From Pipra filicauda (Eukaryota > Chordata > Aves > Passeriformes > Pipridae), in assembly GCF_003945595.2 (NCBI RefSeq), contig NW_024103862.1, positions 62,001 to 126,000 on the forward strand: 64,000 bases of DNA. Reading direction: 5' to 3'. Position 1 is the first letter of the stretch. Every line of letters starts with the position of its first letter. Below the pieces are notes generated by a model that made no database searches, had not been told where the DNA came from, and saw nothing but the letters and a program-made list of their open reading frames with translations. Of this stretch, positions 1 to 12,624 are shown one piece after another. A program made the position numbers and the translations under genes.

Positions 1-3000
1 CAGGCTTGTGTCTCTAATTCTCTTTTCTCATCTGGAGATCTGAGATGGCCATATCCCATGTTGAACCATGTTCTCCATTCTTGCTGAACTCTAAGGCACT
101 ATGATCTGTAGTCAGCTGCAGGGTATAGGAGGAACAAACTACAGTTGCCATTAACATTGAGATCATATTTCAGAATCCTTTCTTTTCCACTACAAATTGT
201 TACCAGAAAACTGATGGTTGGAGGCGTGCGTGTGACTTTATTTCTGTTTATTTAACCTAAGATGTCACTAAACAACATGTATTTTTCATTTTCCAAAAGT
301 GAACAGAGCACCCCTATTGAAATAATTTTAACAGGGTTGTTTGAACAATGTGTTTGAACAATTATCTATGCAATTCAGTTTGTAAGTTTTCTCACCTTCA
401 AGATATTTGTTGGGTTTTTTTATTTATCCAAACTGCTAGATAAAGTAGTAAACAGTCTGTTTATTTCAGTTCTGTTGACAGCATCCCTACCTATATGGGA
501 CTGCTTATAGAGGTGTGACTGGGTACAGAGAATCATTATTTGCTGGAACAAAGCCCAGGCATTACGGAGTCACTTTTAACACTGGGTGAGAACTAATTAA
601 CTGCCTTTTAAAATGTCCTTTTAAATGCAGTAACTGGCACCATTCCCAATGCTGACATTAGAAAAAAAAATTATTAAAAATGTATGTACAACTCATCATC
701 CGTATAGACACACATACTTTCACTACACTAATATAGCATTAATGTGTTAAAACTTTGTTAATTTTGATGCAAGAATAAGATGTGGTAAACATTTTCAGAC
801 CATTTTCTGGTGTGTAGTACTGCTATACAGGAAGCAGAAGCAGCCCTTATACACTGCTCCCAACAGGTGAGATCTGAGGTGCATTAAGTAGGTGAGAAAT
901 GTATTGTACATACTCTTATGCCAGCTAGATAAGCTTGGTTTAGCATCAAGAAGAGACTATTTTTTGCTCTGGATGGACATAGATGGCTACTGTAGCAAAT
1001 TCTAAGTTTTCATGTTTGATTTTTTCTGACAAAAGATTCATCAGCTGAAAATCATCAAGCAGCAAGAGTGACTGACCCCAAGATCCCCCAAAATCTCAGT
1101 AGTTTGGGGTTTTTTTGAGCTTTTTCCCCATTCTATATTCACAAACTGAGTGAAAATGGTGATGTGTTTGGTTTTTCTTAAGTCATCACTGGTCAGAGCA
1201 CAGAGCCATGATGTGGGAGAGAGGGGCCCATGGTCTAAACTGCTAGTGCACATATGGCACTGCCTCAGTCACCAGGACTGTCTGCAGCAAGGCAAAACTT
1301 AAAAAAGGATATTTTTAAATATTCTGTGCTTTTACACCATACAAATGTTATATAAAAAACTTCAAAGGGAACTAGTCTTTTCCTAGCGGCAGATACAAAC
1401 CCAGATTTCTGAAGAAAAGAATTGCTGCTGCACTGGACTGCTTGCTTTAGTGTGCTTTGAAAAAGATATATTGGAAGTCAAGCACCCTAGACATTGAGCA
1501 TCTATTTAGTGGGCTGGTGATGGTGGATTATGCTGTGGCATACCTGCACTATATGTCAGAGGAAGACACTCTTGTGTATCACTCAGTCAGTAAGATCTGT
1601 CTCTGAGGAATCCAAGGGAGAGGGCACTTTCAACTCTTATGAATGGGAAAGAGAGGAAAAGATAGAAGATAACATCTTTCACTCATGTTATAGATTAAAT
1701 GCCACCAGTTAAATGCCTTGCAGACTTCTTTCTCAAGCTGGGTTCAACAATCACTTCCTTAGTTGCTGGTTCTTATATATAATTTCAGCACTAAATAGAT
1801 ATATAAGGATGCTGATTGCATTTAGTGTCTCATTTGTAAGAGGGGAGAAAGCTGAAAGGGAAGGCAGAAAGATTTTCCACATCACTCCTGGATGGATGCT
1901 GTAGGTAATGAATTAAAAACACAGAAAGCAGACACTGTATGAGAGGACGGGAAGAAAACTGTTGAAGCTGGTGAAGCATGATTTTGCCTTTTCAATGAAC
2001 AGGTATGACTTGACCTCTTCTGCTTCCTTATGAAGGCAAAATAGTCTTTCACACTTGGACAGCTCTTGGGAAAAGTATATTTCCCTTTTTAAAAGAGGGA
2101 TGCTGCAATAACACTGTTCTAACTGTGTGGGTCAATTGTCTTTTTGCCTCAAAACTGGGATGATAATGCATGGTTAATAGAATTGCCTGCTGCCTGCCTT
2201 CTTCAATAGTGGGCCTGACTCTGATGATGCCCTACCATCAGAGGTGCATTCAAGAAATGATTGACAAAGAAATACGGCTAAGGTGTAGGGAAGGGATGGG
2301 TGCGGACAGTAGGCAGTTCAGAGGGAACATAGCAGCAGTCATAATTCTTGTGGTCACATTTCATGAATTCTTGTGCTTGGAGCACAGAACCTGGTTATCA
2401 AGAGACTAGATGAAAGGGTCAGATGTCCAAGTCACACTTGGTTGTGAAATAGATATACTACATAGCTAATTTTTTTCCCTGTAGTATCTTTTAAATACCC
2501 TTCAAACTAGGTAATAAGCCATGCATAAAAAATGAGTCACAATTAATAATAAATGCTATCAGAGGAAGAGGGAATTAAGAGAGAGGGAACAGAGGAATTT
2601 TCAAGTTAGTCTAGAAAACATCTTAATCTCACAGTAAACCATTTTTCTAACACACCTTTATTTTGACTTTGTTACAAGCAAGGGGGAATGACCTGCAAGG
2701 AAATTACCTGCAAGGCTGAGACCACCCTTGAAAAGATTTTGTAGTGGCATAGGATTCATATTTTAGTGACAGTAGCTAGTATTTCATATCAATGTCTATA
2801 ACAAAAGAAGGAAGGATTTGGGCCAGGGAACCTTCCTTCTAGCTGAGTATCTGAGAATTTTTGACAGTATTAAGAACAGTGTTAAAAAGTTGAATCATTA
2901 ACTGTTATAGCGCTAACACAGGTTTTAAATTTAACTTTGTCTTATGGGCTTAGCTGCCCTGGAAAATCTCTGAAGGACAGAGATAAATTTTGATTTATAT

Positions 3001-3918
3001 TAGTTCCTGTATCTTAATACCCAGCGTGGAAATCCTGGGTGCATAAAATACATGAATTATTTCAGTTCACTTACTACATGCTGATATTCACAGCAAGAGT
3101 TAAACAAAAGTAGATAGCATGCAACAGGCTGCCCTATTTTGGAGCAAATTCACAAAAAGGCATGTATTCCAATAAGTCCTTTAGCTTCTGCTAAACAGGT
3201 GCATTAGCTCTCTCAAGAAACATTTCTGTGTGTTTAACAATTTTGTCTTGTGATTATTAAGTAGCACAAAGTGTCAGCTCAGTTTTCCTGAGCATCAGTT
3301 TCTCATTGAGCTACTTACCGCAAACCAGCCAGAAGAAAATGTGCTCTTAAGCATTAGTGGATTGCTGATTAATTTTTATTATTGGGATTAGGCCTTGTTC
3401 ACTTAATCTCATGGCTGCAAAGACGTATTAATGGCGATGAATGCAGCCTGTATTCTACAACAGTAAGCTTACTCAGCATCTCTTAAAGAAATCTGATTTC
3501 CTGGGTATGAAATTTATCTTTATACTATGTAAATCGGAGCCATTATGAGCATTAAAAATTTAGTTCCTACAGACTGACTTCTGCAAATGTCTTCTTGGTT
3601 TCTGGCACCCTTTTTACTGCAAGTCACCAAATCAAACACTGTAGCAACCTACATCTGTATAAAGGCATTTTCCTTTATTCTGGGAGAGTAAAGGTTGAAG
3701 GGGAACTGGCATAGCTGAAAGCATTCTGAGTGTTGTTCTTTCTATTCTCCCTCCCATTCCTCCATGTGTTTCAGATCTTAGACATGGAAGACATCTGTCA
3801 AATGTAATATTCACTCCTATGCTGAGGTTAAGATTTTCTGTTAAATGATCTATACTGGGTCCCACTTCAAAGTTGTAGAGATAAAACTGTGAGATCTTTT
3901 AAACTTTCAACGAATTTT
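1..3918. other. NKAIN3 intron, unassigned DNA
   Basis: I see no exon, repeat family or RNA gene here. The sequence is AT-rich and CpG-poor with only short frames. ACCTGCAAGG is repeated at 2691-2700 and 2706-2715. The stretch at about 3290-3460 is unusually free of simple sequence and has homeodomain-like cores (GATTAATTT, CACTTAATC); it could be a conserved non-coding element, but that cannot be judged from one genome. Confidence 0.6.
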
Positions 3919-4049
3919 TTCAAGTCCCAACAGTATGAAGCCCTGAGCAACTTGGTCTGATCCCATAGCTGACCCTGCTAGAAGCATGATGTTGGACTAG
4001 AGAACTCCTAATGTCCCTTTCAAGCTAAAGTATCATATGATTCTATAAC
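3919..4049 (+). mobile_element. CR1 LINE 3' end fragment
   Basis: The text from CCCTGAGCAACTTGGTCTGA through TTGGACTAGAGAACTCC to TGATTCTATAAC follows the 3' untranslated end of chicken-repeat-1 retrotransposons, finishing in the characteristic ATTCTATGATTCT-like tail. Only about 130 bases remain and many positions differ from younger copies. It is a severely 5'-truncated, old insertion, in the same direction as NKAIN3. Confidence 0.88.
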
Positions 4050-5147
4050 TAATATCATAATTTTTCTTGAAGTCTGATTAATAAACTTTGTAGGTTGTAC
4101 TTCTACGGGTCTTCCTGTTGTCCTTGTCTCTTCAGAAATTTGGAGTAAGGGAACAGTATTAATTGCCATGTTTAGGAGGATGCCTTCTGTAAATGCAACT
4201 GGTACCAGCTGGACTTCCTGGAGACTCAGTTCTGCAAAATTTATCATGGAGGAACGGGTCCATCTGTGATTTTAAGCTTTCTCTTCCTAGGCTTCAAATG
4301 CTCCCAGGAGGAAAAAAAACAAAACAAAACAAAAAAACGAAAGAAAAATCTAGCAAATTTGTCTTATAGCAATCTGAAATCGTAGGAGAATCATCTCCCA
4401 GTGGTATAGACACATCTATGTGAAGCCTTTTCTCATTTCTTTTGATTAAAGCTTCAAATCATTTTCTTGGTTTGTGGGTTGGTTTGTCTCTCAGCAATTG
4501 AGTGAAATGTGTTCTTCAGCCTCTCGTTAGGCCAATCTTCACAAAATTGAGAGAGCCCAGCTGCTTCAGGATCAGCAGTGAGTGAACAGGCAGAACTAAT
4601 ACAGGATGATGTGCAATAGTGTCTATCGCCTGAAGCCACCAGCTTTTACCCAAAAACTCTTCTTGTGCCCAGCTACTGCAGTGGTTCTACTGAAAAAAAA
4701 AAAAAAATTGGCTTAAGTGTGGACCATCTTCTCACAACCCACATGCCAGTTTAGTAAGACCATGTTCACAGATGAATACCAAGAGCTGCTTTTGAGTCAG
4801 AGCGTGGCAGGCTGCTTATGTGTTTTCCTCAAAATAGCATAAACCAACTGGTCATAACCCTCGGTCCTTACAACTACAATTTGTCATTTCTAAAACAAAA
4901 CCCACCTCAGTAAGGACATTCACCTCCAACCACATGTTATTATTGGATTTTACTATGGCCATCAAGGAACCCAGAGGTGGCCGAGGCAGTGCTGCCCAAC
5001 TCCTGTAAGCTGCTGGTGCTGCTGTTCTGCTTCTTTCTGGTGTCACCACCTTTGCCACTGGCAAAAAAATTTGAGTGCCTTTGCTTGTGACATCAGTCGA
5101 AGAAATAAATACCACTGATGTGTTTTTGACTTGGCTCTATGAGTTTT
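4050..5147. other. NKAIN3 intron between CR1 and solo LTR
   Basis: Unassigned sequence. It contains an A-rich CAAAA-type tract at 4312-4347 and an A15 run at 4693-4707. A frame on the - strand at 4852-5115 shows no family resemblance and is not credible as a gene. Confidence 0.6.
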
Positions 5148-5152
5148 GTGGT
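5148..5152. repeat. Target-site duplication GTGGT, left copy
   Basis: This 5-bp sequence is identical to the one at 5857-5861 and abuts the TG terminus of the solo LTR. An exact pair placed exactly at both termini is unlikely by chance, and it fixes the element's ends. Confidence 0.85.
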
Positions 5153-5633
5153 TGTAGTGGGGGGGAAACCCCTCTTAAGTTGGGGTGGTGGACTCCTACT
5201 GGATGGAAGTCGTAAAATGCAACATGCAGCACCAGAGAGAGAAGAGCTAAAAAGCTCAGAGAAAGAATTTAGAGGGGGGTGACCTTGGCCCCCCTGCTAC
5301 TTGAGGCAGAGCACAAGAGCTCTGCAAAGGGGCTTGAATCCCCTAAAGATAAGGACTGTCACGGAGACCCCTGAGCTTCGTGATATGACGTAGTGAAGTG
5401 ACCCTTGTCCTGGTGAACACAGCCTACGGAAGAAGACCCTCGCTTGAAAGACGAGTGGCTGAGGGGGCTTGGATTCCCCCCTCATGTGTGCTGGCAGAGA
5501 TCCAGCTATCAGCTGCTGCATGAGAAGAGGATAGATGACTGCTGCCCTAGAGAAACTGCTGCTCTGAGACTGGAGAAGATCTTTCCTTCTTCCCTCCTGG
5601 ACTTTTTTTTTGGAGGGGAGAAGAGGTCTGATC

Positions 5634-5688
5634 CATTGTAAATACTGATCTCAACTATCTCTACTATGATAAATCAGTATTTACAATG
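5634..5688 (+). repeat. Perfect 16-bp inverted repeat inside the solo LTR
   Basis: CATTGTAAATACTGAT at 5634-5649 is the exact reverse complement of ATCAGTATTTACAATG at 5673-5688, with a 23-base spacer. An RNA made from either strand could form this stem. It lies about 480 bases into the LTR, where the R region or the start of U5 might be expected, so a role in transcript 3'-end formation or stability is possible but only inferred. Confidence 0.9.
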
Positions 5689-5778
5689 TGTGTAATGTAT
5701 TATAATATTTATGTGTACAGTCATTGTAATATATTCCCTTTCCCCCATTTTAAGTCTCGTGTGGTTGTCTGGAAAAAA

Positions 5779-5809
5779 CCTTCTCACATTGAGTTGAAAT
5801 GTGAGAGGG
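5779..5809 (+). repeat. Second hairpin in the LTR, 12-pair stem with 7-base loop
   Basis: TCTCACATT (5782-5790) pairs with AATGTGAGA (5798-5806) around a 7-base loop. The stem extends outward through one G-U and two G-C pairs to 5779 and 5809. It sits about 90 bases after the 16-bp stem, in the same LTR tail. Confidence 0.8.
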
Positions 5810-5856
5810 GGTTTGAAGATAAGGAATTAAATTTTTGAGGCTCTCAAACCATGACA

Positions 5857-5861
5857 GTGGT
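5857..5861. repeat. Target-site duplication GTGGT, right copy
   Basis: This is the right-hand copy of the duplication. It directly follows the CA terminus of the solo LTR. Confidence 0.85.
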
Positions 5862-8800
5862 CCACACTGGAGCTCTAGGGTTGGTTCTGGATGCAGGTGA
5901 ACACTGTGGCAACCTCATCTTTCCATCTCACACCAAACCTTTTTCTTTTGCTGGATAACCTATTACCAATATCCAGATAGATGAATAGCCTCTCTTTACC
6001 CTTTTGTTGCTGGCACAGCATAAGATGAGTTCCTGATACAAACATTGTAATTGTCATTAGTCACCTGTTCCTCATTTATTCTGATTTACTGATTGGACAC
6101 AGTGGCAGAAGTTCTGCACGAAGTGTATGTTTTTGCTGGTGCTTTCAAAAGCAGGAAATGTGCCAGATATTCCAACCAGAACTGGTCTTAGTCTTTTGGA
6201 ACTGCTCTTGCTTCTGTAAAATGGGGATGGTAATACCCCTTCATATCCTGAGGAAGTTGTGGAGGCAAATTTAAAGTATGTCACCCTGACCAACATCCAG
6301 TACAAGTAAGTAGATTGTTTGCAGTAAAGATGGTGCACTAAATAACAGATATGAAAGGAAGGAATGATTAATTAAGCAAATATTTCTTATCAGGAACATA
6401 AATTCTTAAGGGGGGAAAAAAACCTGTGTGTATAGAACTGAGGATTATATCAAACTGCAAGTGCACAAAGAGGCCAAGTGAAGACTGCATAAGCAAATTT
6501 AATTCTTGCACTTAATAAGTTTTTATGCTTGATTTTGCAAAATTTAAGTGCTTTAGATTTCCGTGGAGAAGTTTGCTAGAATGACTGACTTTGTAAATTA
6601 GGTTGCTCACTGGTGAAAGTCAGAAAGAACTACCGTCTTTAAAAATAGCCCTAGTAAATAATACACTTTGCTATTTTGGGGTATATGAAGCGTTAATGAG
6701 ATTTGTAGGAGGAATTGTTATTTTAAAAAATCACAGCAATTTATTGTTGCTAATTACTCTCTTGGTACCACATGTATTTAAGATTAATTGGAATGTCTGT
6801 ACTCAGTAATGAGGTCCTATGTAGTTTACAGTGACTGACAACATCTTCCTTTATCTGGAAAATTACCACTGGAAAATTTGTAAACAGGGCAGAAGCTCTT
6901 GGTGATCAAATTTTTAAAGTTTTACTTGGTACAGTAGCTACTGAGTTATGATTAAAAAGATCAGACAGTTCCAACAGTTAATAATACCAATTAAAAAAAG
7001 TCCACAGGAATTGTCAGAAAGGTATAACTTGCACACACAGAAATGGATGTTTGACTCCTATGTAGTCTGACTTAATATTCAGATAGAGACTGGTTTCTCA
7101 GTATGATACAATATCACGAATTAAACCAACAGCATTTCTCAAAGATTTATTTTTATCACTATTTTGCTACTGTAAATTTAGTTGTCTAAGGATGGATGCT
7201 GGAAAAGCAATCCTTTCATTTCCATCTTAGAAAAACTGTGAATAAATAATAGTAGGTGTCAGTGATAGAGGATTGTGTTGTCGTGTGCTACAAGTATTTT
7301 TCTGAAATATTTTGTTTGTGTACACATGTACGTGCATGTTTGTGCATATGAATATTTCTTTGGCAGCTTGCCTATTTCAGTAATCACTTAAAAATGGGAA
7401 CTTGGTGTCATTTTTTCTTAGATGCGTTTATCGGGTGGGACAGATAACCAATCACTTATTACAGACTTCTTTGTCAAAGAATGGGAAATGAATGCAGTGG
7501 TAAAATTCATTATTACTTGAGTTAGAAGCCTGGTCTTCCCAGCCACAGCAACATTTCTGGTGCTGGACACACAGGAAAATCCAACTACTCAAAAAATACC
7601 AATCTAGACCCCCTAACCGTGGTTACTTCTGCATTGTGTAATTGAAGCTGCACTTAGCAACTCTGCCAAAAATTAGTTGTTTTCGCTGAGCTTTGGATCT
7701 TCTTATAGACTTCACTAATTAATAAGCAGGTCATTTTGCAAAAGCTATAAGGGTGCAAATTTTTATGTAGGATTTGAAAAATTTAAATATCAACCTGTGT
7801 ATCTGGGCATTATTGTTGATGCTTGAACTAATTTGGAATTGCATTATAAATGGGAAAAGCGTGGATATTTACACTGATGTTTAATGAGACTGAATTAGTC
7901 TTGGAGCATAATTCCATTCCATTGACTTTTTTCAGGGAGTGGGGAAGAGATGACATCCTCACTGTTTTGCTGATTAGTTACGCATCTTCAAAGCATTTCA
8001 GAGCTAAACTGCACATAAGGCAATGTTTGTTGGTATGCATTAGTTATGAGAGGTTCTGCCCAAAAGAGATAACAGCATGCATGCTCCTTTTCAGCTACCC
8101 AATATCCCAGTGTGAGTCTGGACTCTGGCTGAAACCCTGGTTCTTATCTCCGGGGAACCTCTGGGGGAACTTGCACTTCAGGGGTTGATAGAAGAAGTAG
8201 TCATTTCTTTCCCCTAAGCCCAGAGGGTGCAAAAAAAGAGCAAAACTCCTCATATGCTTGTTTATAACCCTGCACATATGGGCACAGGCCAGGGAAAGTC
8301 TCTTTCTTGATTAACAACACTGTTTATTATACACCAAATGTTTCTTTTCTCCTTGCTAACAGCACTCTGACCTTGTTTAGCAAGGAGCTCAGAAAGAGTG
8401 AGACCAGAGGTGCCGCGTGACTTTGTGCACAGTGGCTAAGCATGATCGGTGCTTTTCCTTGCTAGCAGTTCTCCTTGCAAGAGCCAGAGGAACCAGGGAG
8501 AGGGAGGGCATCCAACCATGTCAATCGTGTCACCAACTTTGTCACTGTGTGATCTTGCAGGCTGAATACGGCCACCAGAGCTGTAGATGATCAGAACCTA
8601 TCTAGGTCCATGCTTCAATCTTGCATCTAGGTTTTCAAAGCATTTTTTAAAATTACAGTAGCACAAATGGAGATAAGAACTAGGTGGAAATGCTACAATC
8701 CCTCATCATTTCCACTAATGCACTCAGTCAAAGCTGGACCACATTTATCTTAGCTATATATATTTCCTACAAGTTTTAGTGGTGACTGTTGAATGCTCCT

Positions 8801-11800
8801 CAGACTTGGTGCAGAAAGTGTTGAAAATGAGCTGTTGAAATTAAGAGATTAGAACAGAAATGAGAAACTATCAAACTTCTCAGCAAAATGACATTTTAAA
8901 AGAAAAAAAAAAGTTTGAAATAAATGACCAGGTTTATGAATTTTTATATTAAAAAAAACAAACCAAACCCAGAACAACTGCAATTCTTGCAGATTTCACA
9001 GCTATCCTGGCCTGAAGAGATGCTGTTCTCAGGAAGTTGAGTACCTGCTGTGAAATATAGAGGAGTCATAGCAATACCTTCATAAAAGGCAACACAGAGG
9101 CCCTAATAATCTTGGCTTCTGATGGGACTCTCATGACACTAGACTCCTATGAGTCTGGTTTACCTATCTGTGAGGCATTTTAGACCCATTCTAAAATTTG
9201 AAAATCTTGAATTCCTTAATCCAGGGATCTTTCAGCATCATGTAGTGGTGCTGCCCAGTAGGCAGAAATTTTGAGAGCTCACGCAACATGGTGACTTGTG
9301 ATACAGAAGGTCAGAAAACCCAGAAAGTTATTATCAGAAACCTCTGTGTGTTACCCAGATCAGTATATTTCTGTACGTAGTAGCTTTTATATGGATCATT
9401 TTGTAAGATAATTCTTAGTAGTTCCACCATGGGATTATGCAATGTGAAACAACTGTACATGCCTTCTTGAAGTTAAGTCTGGCAATGCTGCTGTCACTCT
9501 GTATTGTGGAAGGCCCATTTATTTTTTTTTCATATCTTAAAAAAGAATTGAGTCCAGTACTATCTCAGAATTGTTGGTAAGGTCAAGTATTGCTAACCTA
9601 GGCAATCAGAAGTAAGGAATCAAGGCCAGAAAAATAATGAGATTTCAAAATAAGATATTAATACTATTAATTTCCCTTAAGATGTCTCAAATTTCTAGAT
9701 GTCCTCTTTAATAATGTCTATAATAATAAGGAATAAATCCTTGCATTTTGAGCAAGGTACAGTTCTTAAATAAGGATTCTGCTGCGATGGTAGCATGGCA
9801 TATATTATATGTTAATGATATAATAAGTGTTTCAACTACTGATAAAGTCTCGGTAAGTGGTTACAGATGGGGTTAAAATAAGCAGACTTACAGAAAAGAA
9901 AAGAGTGGAGTTTAAAGAAGAGGGTGTGTTATGACTGCTGAATCACAAGGTACACATCAGGTGAGTCAGGGGGTGTCTCATTTTGCCCTGACAGTAGAGT
10001 TCTGTCCAAATAAAACACTGACAGAAACAGATATCAAGGAAATTGCATAGATCAGCCAGCTCCAAGGCTCCAATGAACTGTAATGCAGCACTGAAATTAA
10101 AGGTTTACAAACATTCCTGTGTCTGGATAAAGCTATCCAGGTTCAGAAGCCTTCACTCTAAGTGCTAGAGTCTGTTAGGAGAGCTGCCTGCCGAGATGTT
10201 CCAGTACAGAAGGTGTTCCCAGATGAACAGATGAGCAGTGCCAGCAGGTGTATTGAAGCTGCAATAAGGAAAGTTTCTGGTTTGTAGTAACGAAATAATG
10301 GGATCATTAACTTAGGCATGTATGCTTCCAGTGAGAGACATTAGAAGGCCATTGGCAAGCTGCACTTCATCCTTAAATTTTAAAATTGCTTGTCAATGCC
10401 TTGGCTTGAGTATTACCTCAAAGAAATGGCCAGCTTTAAACTCAGATGAAAATCAAAGCACAAGTAGCAAAATCTCTTAAATGGACCTAATAATGTAGCA
10501 CATCCTTTGTCCTTCATCCCCTGAGATTTAGAAAGATTACCTCCTAGTGGCTTTCTAGTAATAGGACTTGAAAGATTGTTTCACACCAGAAATTTTCACA
10601 CTGATTTTCAAGTCCAAGCCTGTGTCAATCATTCATTTATTAATCCTTAATTCTTATTGCTTCTTTTCTGGTCTCTAATCTCTTGATTAAAATTTTATCT
10701 ACTTATTTATTTGCAGATGAATTGGTACATTGTATTTTTGTGCATTCAAAATTATCAAAACTAGAGAAAATGACTTTTTTACTTAATTTTGCGAAGTAGC
10801 AAAATCTATGACTGGTTTAGACTCTCGAATGAACATGATCTTAATCTCTTATTAGCTTCTTTAACAGTTTTCATCTGACAATTTTGCCTCTGTATGTTGA
10901 CAGCTTCATTAGTACCCATCACCCAAACAAATCAAACTGAGCCAGGTCACTTCAAAATAATGAGATTGTCTTTTTATTTTGCTGAAGTACTTCTCTTTCC
11001 TACTTATAATAGTATTTCCTACAATTTGCACCTTTTTTTTATGCATAGTGATTTTGAAAACTGAAAAATAATGTTATTAATGTTATTTAAAAATATGCAG
11101 GTTTGGGCATTATATATATAAAATCTGTTGTTACCTCCTTGTGGGTTCTCAGTTTATGGAAGATAATTTGAACCATGTGGAACTCAGTAGCTGAAGGCAT
11201 TAGAAAAGAAAGTAATGTCACCCTTTCAAACATTTCTTTTGAGAACTTAAAAGTGAGGAAATGAGCAAAAAAATATGTTCGTTACCATTATGATCTTAAA
11301 GGGAAAAAATTACTGGGTTTATAGGCCATAAGGGGAGATAAAGCAGTGTTTGTATAATATGTAGCAGTTCGTAGTAATATGTAGCTATTCAAATGGTTGT
11401 TTTCTTGAAGTTACTTTAGGTATCTTTAGCCTTGTAGGAGTATTTGCTGGAAAATTCAAATACTGCTAAAATTAACTGACTGGCTGCTGTAAATCTTTTT
11501 GACCAATACAACACAGCAGATCCCAGAGCTGCATTTATGAAAAACAGTGGGTGCCTTAATAACGTGGGGCTTTTCAGCCCAATAAATGGATGCTGTATTG
11601 CTCTTCCATGAACATCTTGTGAAAAACAAGGTGTTTGCTATGTTTTGAGTTAAAAAAGAAACAAAGCAGGAATTCCCAAATGACCATTCCAAGAAAAGAC
11701 TCATTGTCTGCTTTGTCTCTTCCAAAGCTGCACTAACAGACAGAATAGCTTTTCTTATCTCACAGATTAGGTTAAATTTTTCAGTTTAAGTCAACTTCAT

Positions 11801-12624
11801 TCTTAGTCTCAGTGGAAAAATTGAAAGGAAAAGCAGCTGGGCTGCCTGTAACGTCCAAGACTCAAACACACTGGAATAAACTTGCCGGTTATAGTTGGTT
11901 CTGATCCCCATGATGAATGATACCAACGAGTGTACCATACACTTTCAGTAGATGCTCACATCGCTGCACTAGTATTTTAATTTATTCTCTCTACAGGAAA
12001 TCAAGTATGAATATGTTCCTTGTTCTATTTGTATTCAAAAATGTGATTTTTTTCAAGAAAATCTGTCTTCAATTTTTCTGTTTGTTAAAGAATTCATTCA
12101 ATGAACATTGGTGTCCATTTGAAGAAACAGAAAAAGAGAGTCAATGAAAAACCTAAATTCTTATGCTGTCTTTGCGCTTCCTTAAACAGGTTTCACAGTG
12201 AGTTTTACATCGATCATCATAATTTTTCTGTTTATATTTCTACTGATTATGTGCATTTTGAGACTGACGAAAAATTAAAAAGAAATTCTGACAGACAATT
12301 TTTTTTTCTGTGGCTTTAGTTCGATCATCTACCTTATAAGTTGAACTGTGGTGAATAAGAGACAAAGCTTGGGAAACTGGGTGTGAATGACCACTTTGCT
12401 CTTGTGTGGCAAATATTTATGCCTGAAACGATGCAGAGGTACATGTCTGTAGCAGAAAAAAACCCCCAAGAATCCCATATATTTAAGGTCTTGGATAATC
12501 TCAGCTGAAACTCACAAGCTAGTACTTGGTTGAATCTGATGGCCATGCTTATCGCAACATGAACATGAAGTTTGGGGTGTCACTGGGAAATAGATATAAG
12601 TGCAGATTTTTTTTTTTGTCATGC
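5862..12624. other. NKAIN3 intron, unassigned DNA
   Basis: There is no exon in this 6.8 kb. The part from about 8090 to 8570 is richer in G+C and has inverted and repeated CCTTGCTA motifs; it may be an old, unrecognised transposable element. Elsewhere there are short A and T runs and a loose two-copy repeat near 11357-11395 (AATATGTAGC, period about 21). Confidence 0.55.
8349..8387. repeat. 11-bp perfect inverted repeat with 17-base spacer
   Basis: CTCCTTGCTAA (8349-8359) is the reverse complement of TTAGCAAGGAG (8377-8387). A further copy of the motif, CCTTGCTAGCAG, lies at 8457-8468 and compares with CCTTGCTAACAG at 8351-8362. AATAAACAG can be read on the - strand just beside it (about 8316-8324). 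Confidence 0.8.

Larger units (their letters stand above)
5153..5856 (+). mobile_element. Solo LTR of an avian endogenous retrovirus, ERVL type, 704 bp
   Basis: The element starts TGTAGTGG and ends CAAACCATGACA, with the TG...CA ends expected of an LTR. It is flanked by a perfect 5-bp direct repeat, GTGGT, at 5148-5152 and 5857-5861. Five-base duplications are usual for ERVL-class integrases, against six for ERVK and four for most gamma-type elements. The first 400 bases are GC-richer than the surrounding intron, and the last 250 are AT-rich with two hairpins. No primer-binding site, polypurine tract or viral reading frame adjoins it, so it is the remnant left by LTR-LTR recombination. It lies in the sense direction of NKAIN3. 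I see no AATAAA; ATTAAA at 5826-5831 is too close to the end to be a convincing poly(A) signal. The family name would need a Repbase or Dfam search. Confidence 0.88.
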
